Assembly: GCA_964030475.1 (NCBI GenBank)
Contig: CAXIPT010000009.1
Coordinates: forward strand, 4,409,874-4,473,873
DNA: 64,000 bases
Direction of reading: 5' to 3'
Source of the DNA: Tethya wilhelma
Lineage: Eukaryota > Porifera > Demospongiae > Tethyida > Tethyidae
A program made the translations under genes and the position numbers. The notes beneath the pieces were generated by a model, which did not search any database, was not told where the DNA came from, and saw only the letters and a list, made by a program, of their open reading frames with translations. Shown piece after piece: positions 1-11,164 of this stretch (positions are counted from its first letter, which is position 1; each line of letters starts with the position of its first letter).

Positions 1-1935
1 GAGGGCTGACATCCTTGTGTCTCCTTGTTTGACAGCATGTTTGTGCTCATCTAATCTCTGTAAGAGTTTTCTCCCGGTCTGGCCAATGTACGAGCAACTG
101 CAGGAATCTTGTAGACCACATCACGTTTGTTCAGGTCTGGTACTGGGTCTTTAGGATGGGACAGTATCTGTCTTAGTGTCTGGCAAGGTTTGAAGCATAC
201 ACGGATGCCCAGTGGGGACAGGATTCGATTCCGACACACCTCTCACATATGGGAGGACAGCCATTGAGGTCTCTCTTCTTCACGTGGCGGTCAACCGGTT
301 CGGCTATCCGTTGTGTCGGAGAGTGTCCCTGATGCGCTTGATCTCTTTGCATCTGTCGGAGCTTGAGGAGGAGTGAGTGTAGGCTCTGTTGACTAAGGTG
401 TTGACAACCGACTTCTTGTGGGAACGAGGGTGGTGTGATTCAAAATCCAAATAGCGATCAGTGCTTCGGTAAACGGAGGTCTGAATGGATCCATCGTGAT
501 GGCGAGTCATCAGAACATCCAGGAAGGGGAGGCTACCATTCTGTTCTATCTCATACGTGAACTGGACACTCGGCTCCACATTGTTCAGATGGTTTAGCAG
601 GTCTCCTGTTCTGCTCCTTGGTACAGCTGTGGAAGTGTCGTCCACAAATCTTTTCCAGAAGGGAAGGGGAATGTCGAATGACTCAAGGGCACTTTTCTCT
701 ACATCTTCCATCACCACATCAGCAATGACTACAGACACAGGGGAACCCATGGCTGTGCCGAAAACCTGTCTGTAGGTCTGACTTCTAAAGGCGAGATATG
801 TGGCTGTGAGGCAGAACTTCAACAGCTGGACCAGTTCGCTCGGGTTGAGGGATGTGCAGGATGGGAGGGAATCATCAGACTCCAAACGTTCTTTGGCAAC
901 CTTGAGGGCCAGATCTACAGGAACATTCGTGAAGAGTGACACGACGTCAAGACACCAAGACGTCACTGCTCTGAATGGACACGGATGCGATGAACTCGGC
1001 GAACTCCTCTGAATTGTGTACATTGGAGGCTGTGTTGCCTACAAGAGGGGAAAGAATGCCAGCGAGGTGTTTGGAGACGTGATACGTAGGCGACTGGACA
1101 AAGGAGACAATCGGTCGAAGTGGCACTCCGGGTTTGTGGATCTTGGGGAGTAGAGGGGTGCTTCCACCAGACGAGCGTAGGCGGTTGTACAGGTCCTGAC
1201 TGATGGCACGTTTTTTCTTCAAAGACAACAGTAACGGGTTCAGCTTACATTCTAGTGTGGGAGCAGGGTCCTTGTCAATGGCTTGGTATGTCTTTTGGTC
1301 AGACAGCATGGTGCTCATTTTGTTTTCATAATCTTGCTTGTCCATCACCACAGAGGCCCGTCCTTTGTCAGCAGGGAGAATCAGAATGTCTTGGCAGGAG
1401 CTCAGCCTCTTCACTGCTGCCTTCTGGTCTGGGGTGAGATTCTGTTGTGGGGGTTTGGAACGGGATAACAAGGCAGTGATGCACTTACTTGCGGCTGATG
1501 CCACTTCGGGTTGGAGTTTGGACAGGCTTCTTTCAGAGGCGGCAACCAGTTGTGTGGTAGGGATCGTGGGGCAAAGTTTAATCCTTTCTCTAGTACTTTG
1601 ACTTCGTTTTCGTCCAGTGGTGCGTCAGTCAGGTTTACCACCCATCTCTTCCTGACATCATCAGGTAAGACGCAGTTGGCCTGAGAATGGGTTTGGATCA
1701 AGGTGTCAAATTTGGTCTTCTGTCTCTCTTTGCACTTCTCGGTTGTCTGGGTGTAAGCTCTCTTGCTGAGGGTGGTAAGCTTGGTGAAGACATCATCCGG
1801 TAGTAGCTTCTCTAGGGCAGAGTATTGTCTTTCTAGCTGCGACTTCAGCCTGTCGATGGTATGGTGATTCAAGACGATGAGGGCAGATAGAGCTTGGCGG
1901 CTGTGTTTCTCTGCCAGTTTTCTCCCTTCAATCAA
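1..1935 (-). pseudogene. Penelope-like retroelement ORF (reverse transcriptase plus GIY-YIG endonuclease), frameshifted and cut by window edge
   Basis: Seen: the minus strand reads as one Penelope-like element polyprotein broken over four frames. The N-terminal part (1935 to about 1560) ends with EVKVLEKGLNFAP. The next block (1504-947) has PADKGRASVVMD and LLPKIHKPGVPLRPIVS, typical of PLE reverse transcriptase fingers. The block 1023-304 holds RT motif A (DVVSLFTNVP), motif B (GTAMGSPVS), the catalytic FVDD box and LPFLDVLMTR. The last block starts with VVYKIP (block 239-51) and, after another frame change, gives CSYIGQTGRKLLQRLDEHK at about 100-40, the core of a GIY-YIG endonuclease. Known: PLEs combine exactly these two domains and insert by target-primed reverse transcription. 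Inferred: with at least three frame changes this copy is dead, unless the breaks are sequencing errors. The C-terminus lies outside the window. Confidence 0.9.
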
Positions 1936-2700
1936 GTTTACAAGGGGTTTTGTCTGCGGGTGGCGGGGGATTAGCGAGTATCTCTTACATCGGTTGTTAA
2001 ACGCAAGGTGTTGATGGTGTCTTGCTATCTATGCTTCTGTGTTATTGAGTTTTGTGAGAATAGATACCTAGTTGCTTGTATGTCTTTGTTCTATTTGTTA
2101 GTAGTTTAGTGGTTGTTGTGAGCTAATCTATATTCTGTTTAGCCTTAGTTTGTTGCTTTTGTGTTAGGCCATATCCTTGTGTTCGAGGGAGCCTCAGTGC
2201 CTCTCCTTTTCACTTGTTTCTGTATAAATATAATAGCTAACTTTAGTATGTAGGATTTGAGATTTACTACTTCCATTACGATTTATTTGGTGTGTTACAA
2301 TACTAACTACTGACGGGCTATGGCAACTTCTAATCGAGGGATTGGTCCATTGTGGATCCAGGTATCTATTTAAGATCCTTCACGGGCTGGGCTAGGAGAG
2401 CATCATGGTGTGAGTATTGTGTGTCTCTTGAACATGACTCTGCGAGTGCCCTTTTGATTTGTTGCATGCAACAATGAAGAGAGAGAACAGAAGACCTAGT
2501 TTCCAGCCCTACCTGATCAATGGCCAGTTCCCCAGGAAGTCATCTCACAACCTCAGAGTGCTAGCCAACAACAGATTTGCCTGAAGTTCAACAAATAATT
2601 ATGATTGAGATGGGGGCCAGAGCTGCTTTTGGCATGTATGGAAACCACCCAAAGACCAAGTGCCCAAACCAAGATGCTGGCTCAGCAGTGGTTATGTTTA
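1936..2700. other. No gene recognised between the PLE and the hAT repeats
   Basis: AT-rich sequence with scattered stops. The part next to the Penelope-like ORF is probably its 5' untranslated or terminal region, but no terminal repeat could be verified. At 2474-2583 a short plus-strand reading frame (starts MKRENRRPSF) resembles nothing I recognise. Confidence 0.4.
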
Positions 2701-4085
2701 CTACCAAACATTGGTTGATTTCAGATTAAAATACTCACGTGACTGGCCACATTGCGTAATACCTGACAAAATGTCAGAGAGTATGAATGAGCAAGAAACT
2801 AGCACAGAGCAAAGCACGGAGAGTGATAGCTCTTAGAGACTTTTCGCTACAAAGAGAGTGCTCAATAGCGATTTGCTACCACCACCTAAACAGAAAGCTA
2901 GTGGTAACTCTGTGACTGTATCTACTGTTCAAAAATGGCAAAGATCCTATCTTTGACAAGAACTTCAGACAGATTTGTGGTTGGCGTTCAAAAGGGATGA
3001 TCGAACCCATGTTAAGATGCTCTACTGCTCGATTTGCAGAAAGTAACTTTGCATTTGTTGATGGTTCTACAAATTTAAAGACATCAAGCTTCAAGGACCA
3101 TGCTTCCTTGACCAGAGCTATGTTACTACTTAAGAAAGAAAGCTCTACAAGGGTAACTGAGTATGGTAGAGAGCATTGTACATCATGGATGATAGCTCAG
3201 AAAATTCAACATAGCTTACATGATTGCTAAAGAACACATGGCTTTCATGAAGCTGAAACCAATACGTGAGCTAGAAAAATGGTATGGAGTTGATTTAGGC
3301 CATTAGTATACCAACAATCAAGCATGTGCTGTCTTCATACACTTTATTGCAATGGAACTACGCCAAACCTAGCACATACATTGTCTAATGTTCATCAGTC
3401 TATTAGCTGATGGTTCCACTGACAGTGGTAATATTGAAGATGAAATCCTTTCAGTGGTATACTTTGTGATGGCCGTCAAGTATGTACATGTTTCTCTGTG
3501 AGAAGACCTAAATCTGGAAATGCTGAAGGTCTCTATGAATGTGTGAAACGAGCACTTTTGTTTGTTGAAGTTGATGAATGGAAAAAAAAGATAATTGTGA
3601 TGGAATGAATGCAGATGGTGGCTTGAAAGTTTTTCTTCAGAAAGACTTACCTTGATAGAAGTTGTCTGTACTTAGCTCATCGATTGGAGTTAGCATTGAA
3701 AGGTGCTTTGAAGGTTCTCTTCTGTGGATGACCTACTTTAAAAGTTTATTGTCTATAGGAAAAATCTCCAAAAAAAATGTCGTGAACTAAACTCAGCTGT
3801 TGAAGAACTCAAAGAATGTCTAACTCCTGAATAATTCTGTACTAAAAGTGGAAATAGACCATTGCGAGCTTGTGGTACCCGATTTATTGTTCATAAATTT
3901 GTTGCAATAGACAGGTTAATTGATAGGTATGGACCATATATCAATATTTAACTACACTGATTCAAAATCCTTCTGAAAAGATTACTTCAACAGAGCGAAA
4001 CTAAAAAGGTATGATAGCGTCAAGCAAAAATACGTTTCGATGTGCAGTTTATTATGATATATTAAAAACATTTGCTCAACTGTGT
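2701..4085 (+). pseudogene. ZNF862/KIAA1586-like hAT transposase, copy 1, truncated
   Basis: Seen: in shifting plus-strand frames the sequence gives a BED/TTF-like N-terminal block (VDGSTNLKTSSFKDHAS at about 3058-3105), ADGSTDSGNIEDEI (about 3410-3450), RPKSGNAEGLYECVKRA (about 3508-3555), LAHRLELALKGALK (about 3675-3712) and RPLRACGTRFI.HKF (about 3856-3905). Known: this order is that of the ZNF862-like domesticated hAT transposase family, whose RNase H-fold catalytic core is split by a large insertion. Many stop codons and frameshifts show it is dead. It stops abruptly near 4085, where body sequence of a repeat element (F1) begins. Copy 2 at 4516 is a close direct repeat. Confidence 0.75.
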
Positions 4086-4515
4086 GAGTGTAGAAATGAA
4101 TGGCTGCCATACGGAGAAGGCGCTTTTCGCCATGTATCTAGCCACCTAACGAGAGACACAGAAAAACGATACCAAAAGCACGTGAAGACAAAGATACCAA
4201 GTTTATTCGTTCAAGAATCAGCTTCTGAAAGTGAACAGTCTTTGAGAAAAGTTGAGCCATGATAGAAGAAGAAGAAGAAGAAGAAGAAGAAGATGGAGAA
4301 AATTGGAGGTTTGGCATATTTTAGTTTGGTACTTTAGCGATGGTTTTAGGCCATGTTTTTGGGCTTGTTGGAAAGAGAATGAGCTAAATAGTAGCTTGAG
4401 AAGCCTTTTAGTGGCAAGCGCTCAGTTTTTGCAGAGTTATTCGCGTGAATATTTGTATTGCGCTAATGGGCCATCCGTGCCATTCCTATGTACCCAGTAC
4501 TACCGTACTGGGAAC
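4086..4515 (+). mobile_element. F1 repeat element, body plus terminal hairpin (fold-back half missing)
   Basis: Shows the conserved F1 body (starts near 'tagaaatgaatggctgcca', contains a GAA microsatellite at 4265-4293) and the F1 end: GGGCCATCCGTGCCATTCC followed by the hairpin CCCAGTAC, 4-nt loop, GTACTGGG at 4493-4512. The fold-back module that starts full copies is absent. A short reading frame through the GAA tract is an artefact of the repeat. Confidence 0.85.
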
Positions 4516-6590
4516 TACCAAACATTGGTTGATTTCAGATTAAATTACTCACGTGACTAGCCACATTGCGTAATACCTGACAAAATGTCAGAGAGTATGA
4601 ATGAGCAAGAAACTAGCACAGAGCAAAGCACGGAGAGTGATAGCTCTTAGAGACGTTTCGCTACAAAGAGAGGGCTCAATAGCGATTTACTACCACCACC
4701 TAAACAGAAAGCTTGTGGTAACTCTGTGACTGTATCTACTGTTGAAAAATGGCAAAGATCCTATCTTTGACAAGAACTTCAGACAGATTTGTGGTTGGCG
4801 TTGAAAGGGACGATGGAACCCATGTTAAGATGCTCTACTGCTCGATTTGCAGAAAGTAACTTTGCATTTGTTGATGGTTCTACAAATTTAAAGACATCAA
4901 GCTTCAAGGACCATGCTTCCTTGACCAGAGCTATGTTACTACTTAAGAAAGAAAGCTCTACAAGGGTAACTGAGTATGGTAGAGAGCATTGTACATCATG
5001 GATGATAGCTCAGAGAATTCAACATAGCTTACATGATTGCTAAAGAGCACATGGCCTTCATGAAGCTGAAACCAATACGTGAGCTAGAAAAATGGTATGG
5101 AGTTGATTTAGGCCATTAGTATACCAACAATCAAGCATGTGCTGTCTTCATACACTTTATTGCAATGGAACTACGCCAAAACCTAGCACATACATTGTCT
5201 AATGTTCATCAGTCTATTAGCTGATGTCCACTGACAGTGGTAATATTGAAGATGAAATCTTTTCAGTGGTATACTTTGTGATGGCCGTCAAGTATGTACA
5301 TGTTTCTCTGTGAGAAGACCTAAGTCTGGAAATGCTGAAGGTCTCTATGAATGTGTGAAACGAGCACGTTTGTTTGTTGAAGTTGATGAATGGAAAAAAA
5401 AGATAATTGTGATGGAATGAATGCAGATCGTGGCTTGAAAGGTTTTCTTCAGAAAGACTTACCTTGATAGAAGTTGTCTGTACTTAGCTCATCGATTGGA
5501 GTTAGCATTGAAAGGTGCTTTGAAGGTTCTTATCTGTGGATGACCTACTTTAAAAAGTTTATTGTCTATAGGAAAAATCTCCAAAAAAAATGTCGTGAAC
5601 TAAACTCAGCTGTTGAAGAACTCAAAGAATGTCTAACTCCTGAATAATTCCGTACTAAAAGTGGAAATAGACCATTGCGAGCTTGTGGTACCCGATTTAT
5701 TGTTCATAAATTTGTTGCAATAGACAGGTTAATTGATAGGTATGGAGCATACATCAATATTTAACTACACTGATTCAAAATCCTTCTGAAAAGATTACTT
5801 CAACAGACAGAGCGAAACTAAAAAGGTATGATAGCGTCAAGCAAAAATACGTTTCGATGTGCAGTTTTTTAAAAACATTTGCTCAACTGTGTAAGTGCTT
5901 ACAATGCATGTGTTGTAAGTGCTATTGAATCTATTGTGAATCAGTTACACAGTTAAAGTCTACTGCAATGTTAGATTTACCAACATTCAAGAAGATAATG
6001 TCTTGGATCACTAAAGAAAACTGTGTCACATATCAAGGCATAGAGTTGACAGGATATGAAAGTGCCATTGCATTCTTACGATCACATTTTCAGGAATACC
6101 TTTGTCTGATGTGTATTTGACTGCTAAAAACAGGTTTCGACACAAGTATTTTGAAACTTAAGAACTAGCTGTAGGAGAAATTTAGAGGAGATTCAACCAA
6201 GAAGATATTGATATTATCAACAGCCTAGAAACCTATGTAATTGACCATGCCAATGACAACTCAACATCCATGCCTGACAACCTAGAAACTTATTTAAAGG
6301 ATGCTGGTTTTGATATCGAAAGACTCAAAGTTCAGGTGCCAATGCTTCCAAGACAAGCTCTGAGGCTATTAAACAAGTGACTTATGTGAGAACTATTGTT
6401 AGGGATATGGCAGAAAGTGGCATAATTATATACAAGGGAATGTTGCCAGAAATCAACAAACTGCTTATCTGACATTTCCTGTAACAGCTGCTACTGCTGA
6501 GCATTCTTTCTCGTCTTTGCGATGTGTCAAAACCTACTCGAGGAGTAAAATGATTGATAGCAGGTTGAATAACTAACTTGTTTTTACTAT
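4516..6590 (+). pseudogene. ZNF862-like hAT transposase, copy 2, with C-terminal dimerisation domain
   Basis: Seen: the first 1.37 kb repeats copy 1. It then continues through LPTFKKIMSWITKENCVTYQ (about 5977-6035) to FPVTAATAEHSFSSLRCVK (about 6475-6530) and SKMIDSRLNN, the hAT family C-terminal dimerisation domain. Known: that domain closes hAT transposases. The frame is interrupted many times, so this copy is inactive. It is flanked on both sides by F1 elements whose hairpin ends point inward (4493-4512 on the left, 6979-6998 on the right). That may be coincidence or the remains of a composite unit. Confidence 0.8.
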
Positions 6591-6971
6591 AATAATACAT
6601 TAATATAGAACTGATTTGTATAAAGTAGCTAATGATTTTATTTCTGTAAACAAAGAAAGTATTTTGAAAATTAAAATTCTCATAAGCTAAATATACAAAA
6701 TATCCACCAACATGTAGTGTTAAGATTTCCTACAAGTACTACAGCTGGGGATGACCAAAAGTGGGCCCACCCAAACCAAAACATCTTCCTATGCCCATGA
6801 TATATCTAGTTTCTCTGGTGTGTAGCCAACATATTGAGTTGTACATTAATAAGTATTATAATTATTTGGTTGACATCTTGTCAGTGCATACCTGATGCAC
6901 ATATATGTACACATGTAGCTGCTTTAATTTGTCACCATCATGCAGTTCAACAATAACTAATACAAAATGAC
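6591..6971. other. AT-rich spacer, nothing recognised
   Basis: No coding potential, no inverted repeat longer than a few bases and no similarity to other parts of the window noted. Confidence 0.4.
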
Positions 6972-6975
6972 TTTT

Positions 6976-8127
6976 ATTCCCAGTACGGTAGTACTGGGTA
7001 CACAGGAATGGCACGGGTGGCCCATTAGCGCAATACAAATATTCACGCGAATAACTCTGCAAAAACTGAGCGCTTAGCACTAAAAGGCTTCTAAAGCTAC
7101 TATTTAGCTCTTTCTCTTTCTAATGAGCCCAAAAANNNNNNNNNNNNNNNNNNNNNNNNNNNNNNNNNNNNNNNNNNNNNNNNNNNNNNNNNNNNNNNNN
7201 NNNNNNNNNNNNNNNNNNNNNNNNNNNNNNNNNNNNNNNNNNNNNNNNNNNNNNNNNNNNNNNNNNNNNNNNNNNNNNNNNNNNNNNNNNNNNNNNNNNN
7301 NNNNNNNNNNNNNNNNNNNNNNNNNNNNNNNNNNNNNNNNNNNNNNNNNNNNNNNNNNNNNNNNNNNNNNNNNNNNNNNNNNNNNNNNNNNNNNNNNNNN
7401 NNNNNNNNNNNNNNNNNNNNNNNNNNNNNNNNNNNNNNNNNNNNNNNNNNNNNNNNNNNNNNNNNNNNNNNNNNNNNNNNNNNNNNNNNNNNNNNNNNNN
7501 NNNNNNNNNNNNNNNNNNNNNNNNNNNNNNNNNNNNNNNNNNNNNNNNNNNNNNNNNNNNNNNNNNNNNNNNNNNNNNNNNNNNNNNNNNNNNNNNNNNN
7601 NNNNNNNNNNNNNNNNNNNNNNNNNNNNNNNNNNNNNNNNNNNNNNNNNNNNNNNNNNNNNNNNNNNNNNNNNNNNNNNNNNNNNNNNNNNNNNNNNNNN
7701 NNNNNNNNNNNNNNNNNNNNNNNNNNNNNNNNNNNNNNNNNNNNNNNNNNNNNNNNNNNNNNNNNNNNNNNNNNNNNNNNNNNNNNNNNNNNNNNNNNNN
7801 NNNNNNNNNNNNNNNNNNNNNNNNNNNTTACATTTCCAATGTTTTTTATACTTGTGGCCATTCCTATGTCTTACAAGTATAAAAAACATTGGAAATGTAA
7901 TGAGACACAGGAATGGTTAAATCGTAAAAAGAACGCAAACAAGATGGAATGGCTGTTAGAGTGTAAGGAATTCTTCCTGTGGGCAAAATGAGAGACTCAA
8001 TAAGGAGATTGTTAAATGCAGCCCATATAGGAAGAATTCTACACACTCATTCCATCTTGTTTGCATTCTTTTTACAATTTAGCCATTCCTGTGTCTCAGT
8101 TACATTTCCAATGTTTTTTATACTTGT
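6976..8127 (-). mobile_element. F1 repeat element, reverse orientation, interrupted by the assembly gap
   Basis: The left end is the inverted F1 terminus: ATTCCCAGTAC, loop, GTACTGGG (hairpin 6979-6998), then ACACAGGAATGGC and body to 7135. After the gap lies a complete fold-back module at 7873-8127, starting ACAAGTATAAAA and ending TACTTGT. The fold-back spacer reads tgtgggcaaaatgagagact, the orientation expected if the body lies to its left. A stray fold-back arm at 7828-7855 suggests a second, partial copy at the gap edge. Confidence 0.8.
7136..7827. other. Assembly gap (692 N)
   Basis: Run of N. By comparison with full F1 copies the missing sequence is expected to be F1 body and linker (about 570-630 bp), plus possibly part of another fold-back arm. 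Confidence 0.98.
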
Positions 8128-8906
8128 AATTACTGTTATAGTCTGAGAGGTTTGGGGGCCTAAAGGCTCTTGCTGGCAGGGTGAAGGGTCCCTTCTTCAC
8201 AAGCCCCCAATTCTGGGCAGGTGAGGCTAGGGGTTCTCCCCTCTCGGTACACTTGCCAACATACAAACCCCTCTTTGGGTGTGGTCTTTGGATTCAGGTC
8301 TTTAGGGCTCAAAACTCCCGTAGGTCATTATAGATAATTTAAGGTGACTGTGGATTCATATTGTGCAAGATAACTGCAAAACTGTTTTCAATTGAGGACA
8401 CATCCAGCAGGTTTTATGCCACCTCTGCACATGCACTTAAGGCCCAGGTCAATAGAAATTTCAATGAAAAATTGCCTAAAAGCAATCCTCAATTAATTTT
8501 TACAGCATGGAAAACAGTCAAACGGCAACTGTAATTTTTGCACATAATTTATTCTCCAGCAAGTGGGGGTGTTCAGAAGTAAATGACCCTCGTGAGCAAG
8601 TTTGTAGCTAGGTCTCTTTAGAGCTGTTTTGTGTCTAGACAACTCTTGGAACCCATTAAAAGCAGACAAGGCAAGTGATTGAGTTGCTTTTGTTGTGTAT
8701 GGTGTTAAACCTGGAAAATACGAAGCTCCTCGATATCTAACAGCAATCTCAATGTTTTGGTTGTATTGTTGTGCTTCTACCTTAAGTACTCCCTCTGATG
8801 GATATGGGACACACTGTTAAACTATATAGGTGAGTTACCTAGTAGTAACTGTAAACAAAGTTTTATAGGCCTGTTACCTTCAAAACAAAATGTCAGTGGA
8901 CCTTTG
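8128..8906. other. No gene recognised
   Basis: Non-coding sequence with mixed base composition. Nothing supported on either strand. Confidence 0.4.
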
Positions 8907-9116
8907 TACTGTAAATCAGGAAATTTTCGTTGTTAAAAAATTTCGTAGTCTCCGCGGACTACGAAAATTAAACACACGAACACTGAATATTTAAAACAAC
9001 AATGCAATATACGGTATGACCATTTCACCTCGTGTAGTGCTAATAGAGCTAGGTTTACACTACAGGTGTTGATAATGTTCGAAGCGACGCTGCATGTATA
9101 TCAAGCTATTCTATGA

Positions 9117-10457
9117 AAAGAAAGCCATGTCACAGTCAATCCTACGGTATTTGCAACATCGAGATTGTCTACCAGATCCAAAGGGCTCATTGTCCAACTC
9201 GATACGATCAAGTGCTATCACCAATGCCAATCGTGAAGTGGAGAAGATTTTGGAAGGGAAAGAGCCACAATAAAAGCAAGAAGTGAAGACCATATGCAAA
9301 GTAAGGACACTTTTGTGTATGTAAAGTGTATGCAAGTAGAGATTTTTTGTGTGTAGTTATGGTTGAAGTGTATAAATTTGACGGTCACTCTGGTTTAAAC
9401 AAAAGTACAATTTTACTTTAATAGGTATGACAGTAAACTTCGAGCAGATATAGGAAGGTATACAAGCCAGCATGGAGTTGCTGCAACTTCCAGACATTAT
9501 ACAAGAACTCTTGGCCATGAAGTGAGCGAGAACAACGTGTACTCCATGAAGAAGGCCTACCTGGATGAGCTGAAGAGAAAGCGAAGTGATGAGAATGATG
9601 ATCTAGCAGTGGACTTGCTACCTCACAAGAAGCGTGGCAGACCGGTACTTCTTGCCGACCTTCTTGATAGCAAAGTCCAGTCGTACCTTTTGTGAGTGAG
9701 AGAAGCAGGTGGAGTAGTTACAGCTCGGATTGCTGAAGCTGCAGCTAAAGGCATCATGATACTATACGATCAGTCCAAGCTTGTTGACTATGGTGGGAAC
9801 ATACTAGGCGTGCTCACTCTTGAGATGGATGAAATTTGTGAAAGAGCAAGTATTCAAATGGTGATTTTGAGCAGCTTAAAGAGAAGTTCCTGGATAACGT
9901 GGTGACGACAGTGGAGTTGGAGGAGATACCCCCGGAGTCGATTCTCATCTGGGATCAAGATTGTGCCATCCAATACATGGACCATGGAACAGCAAGGAGC
10001 GAAACGGGTAGATGTGAGTGGAGCCAATGACAAGAGATTGATTACTGCAGGATTTCTGGTGGGAGATTTCTTTCCCATTCAAGTTATCTATCACCGGAAA
10101 ACCCCACGCTGTCACCCAAAGTATGACTTCCCCCCAGATTGGCATATTACACATTCACCTAAACATTGGTCCAATCAGCAGACAATGCCAGAGTATGTGG
10201 AACACATCATTGTACCATATGTTACAAAGACGAGAGAACTTTGTGAAGACCTAACAACTGCTGCACTCGTGATAATGGACAATTTCAAAGGCCAGATCAC
10301 CTCTTCTATTTCCCAGCTTTTGGAATCTAACAACATTCTTGTTTGCCTACTTGCTCCAAATGTCACGGACAGGCTCCAGCCAATGGACCTGTCAGTTGAC
10401 CAATCACTTGAGGACTCTGGAGACGATTTTGACATTGTTAGTTCTGACATAGATTAA
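9117..10457 (+). pseudogene. Pogo/CENP-B-like (DDE_1) transposase with one intron
   Basis: Seen: exon 1 (about 9117-9300) encodes RDCLPDPKGSLSNSIRSSAI. A canonical 124-bp GT-AG intron (9301-9424) follows. Exon 2 opens with YDSKLRADIGRYTSQHGVA, then KKRGRPVLLAD, VREAGGVVTARIAEAA, LIWDQDCA (first catalytic D), WTMEQQGAKRVDVSG, HWSNQQTMPEYVEHIIVPYV, LVIMDNFKGQ (second D) and RLQPMDLSVD (third D). Known: this is the DDD core of pogo-type transposases. Damage: TAA in exon 1 (about 9271-9273), TGA at 9693-9695 just before VREAGG, and frame changes near 9860 and 9965. The C-terminus appears internally deleted, going from LSVD directly into an acidic tail ending at 10457. All three catalytic Asp are still visible. 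Confidence 0.85.
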
Positions 10458-10659
10458 TGCTAAATTTATAATATCAATACCAGTTGCATGCATGTACATG
10501 TTGTTTTAATTCTCTTAGTCTGTACCAGACTGATTATCTTTTCAATCATCACGGTTCTGAAACTAGTACTGTACAGAAAATAATTTAAACACTTCTGATA
10601 AATTTGATACAACCTTAAAGGGAAGCAATAACACTGATACAACACAACACTATTTATAG
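10458..10659. other. Spacer between convergent transposon genes
   Basis: 200-bp AT-rich interval between the stop codons of the transposase (plus) and the HIRAN-like ORF (minus). It would hold both 3' ends. Confidence 0.5.
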
Positions 10660-10995
10660 CTACTTCTTCCAAAGTTTCTTTAGCTTGAAAATTTCTTTAG
10701 GCTTTGACTTAACCAAAAGTAGGCAAGGGATTTCCAATCCACCTTGTGGCAAATCATGTGAATGTTTCCTAGTACCTGTGACTGTGCACACTATTGTTCC
10801 TCCACGTCTTAGAAACAGTGAGCATAATCTGGAAACGTTTCTTGGCAGGTGGCCAATGGTGGTTTCTGAACCTAGCCTGGTCACCGAGACTGCATATCGA
10901 TCCTCAATGTTGTTTGGCTCTCGCCAAATTTTCACCGACTGCTGCTTCCCAAACTTCTTTGTACATGTGGTAGCCTCAAAGTCTTGACAATTCAT
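10660..10995 (-). CDS. Small HIRAN-like protein encoded by the pogo-type transposon
   Basis: Seen: a 111-residue open frame with IWREPNNIEDRYAVSVTR, IGHLPRNVSRLCSLFLRRGG and DLPQGGLEIPCLLL, then a Lys-rich tail (KLKKLWKK). Known: 'REP.N..D..AV.V' followed by 'GH.PR..S' is the core of HIRAN domains, which in HLTF-type helicases bind 3' DNA ends. Inferred: a DNA-end-binding accessory of the transposon. It lies inside the TIRs, on the strand opposite the transposase, with its stop 203 bp from the transposase stop. The frame is open end to end, unlike the neighbouring transposase. The N-terminus looks short for a complete domain, so an upstream exon or a deletion is possible. Confidence 0.7.
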   Translation of the reverse strand: MNCQDFEATTCTKKFGKQQSVKIWREPNNIEDRYAVSVTRLGSETTIGHLPRNVSRLCSLFLRRGGTIVCTVTGTRKHSHDLPQGGLEIPCLLLVKSKPKEIFKLKKLWKK

Positions 10996-11164
10996 CGATC
11001 TCTAGGTCTTCCATCTTCACAACTATTAAACGCCACATGTAAAAATGGTCGCCTACGAAATTTTTTCAACGTGAAATTTTTTCACGTGAAAATTTTTCAA
11101 CACAAAAATTTCGCGATTTATGGTATGTGGTACTATGTGGTACTATGTGTTATCCAATACTTCT

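Larger units (their letters stand above)
2701..5885 (+). repeat. Direct duplication of a hAT segment (2701-4085 and 4516-5885)
   Basis: The two segments are almost identical from 'actaccaaacattggttga' onward to about 'tgctcaactgtgt', with scattered single-base differences and a few indels. They are separated by an F1 element half (4086-4515). Copy 1 ends at the junction, while copy 2 continues into the C-terminal half of the transposase. Confidence 0.9.
8907..11125 (+). mobile_element. Pogo/Tigger-type DNA transposon with TIRs
   Basis: Left end TACTGTAAATCAGGAAATTT (from 8907) and the complement of the right end TACCATAAATCGCGAAATTT (ending 11125) match at 16 of 20 positions. Each begins with TA, the Tc1/mariner-pogo target dinucleotide. 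The subterminal regions carry repeated AAAATTT(C/T)CG-like blocks, including a palindrome ttttcgtagtc...gactacgaaaa near 8938-8967. The 2.2-kb interior holds a pogo-type DDE transposase on plus and a HIRAN-like ORF on minus, tail to tail. A related end is present at 63860-64000. Confidence 0.75.

Noticed and set aside
557..1601. Plus-strand frames of 60-87 codons across the Penelope-like region
   Set aside because: Antisense shadows of the retroelement ORF; they lack any recognisable domain.
4252..4560. 102-codon frame starting in an Arg-rich run
   Set aside because: The Arg run is the GAA microsatellite of the F1 body, and the frame ends in the terminal hairpin. The same sequence is non-coding in other copies.
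7100..7920. Long open frames spanning the N run on both strands
   Set aside because: They exist only because N codons are read as open. The flanks are F1 repeat sequence.
7864..8046. Frames such as MCRILP...SYDL... repeated at 8.0, 26.0 and 32.9 kb
   Set aside because: Recurring 'proteins' come from the fold-back arms read in either direction. No conservation beyond the DNA repeat.
10660..10995. Reading the plus strand at 10685-10987 (100 codons) as the gene
   Set aside because: The minus frame over the same bases has the HIRAN-like motifs. The plus frame has none.
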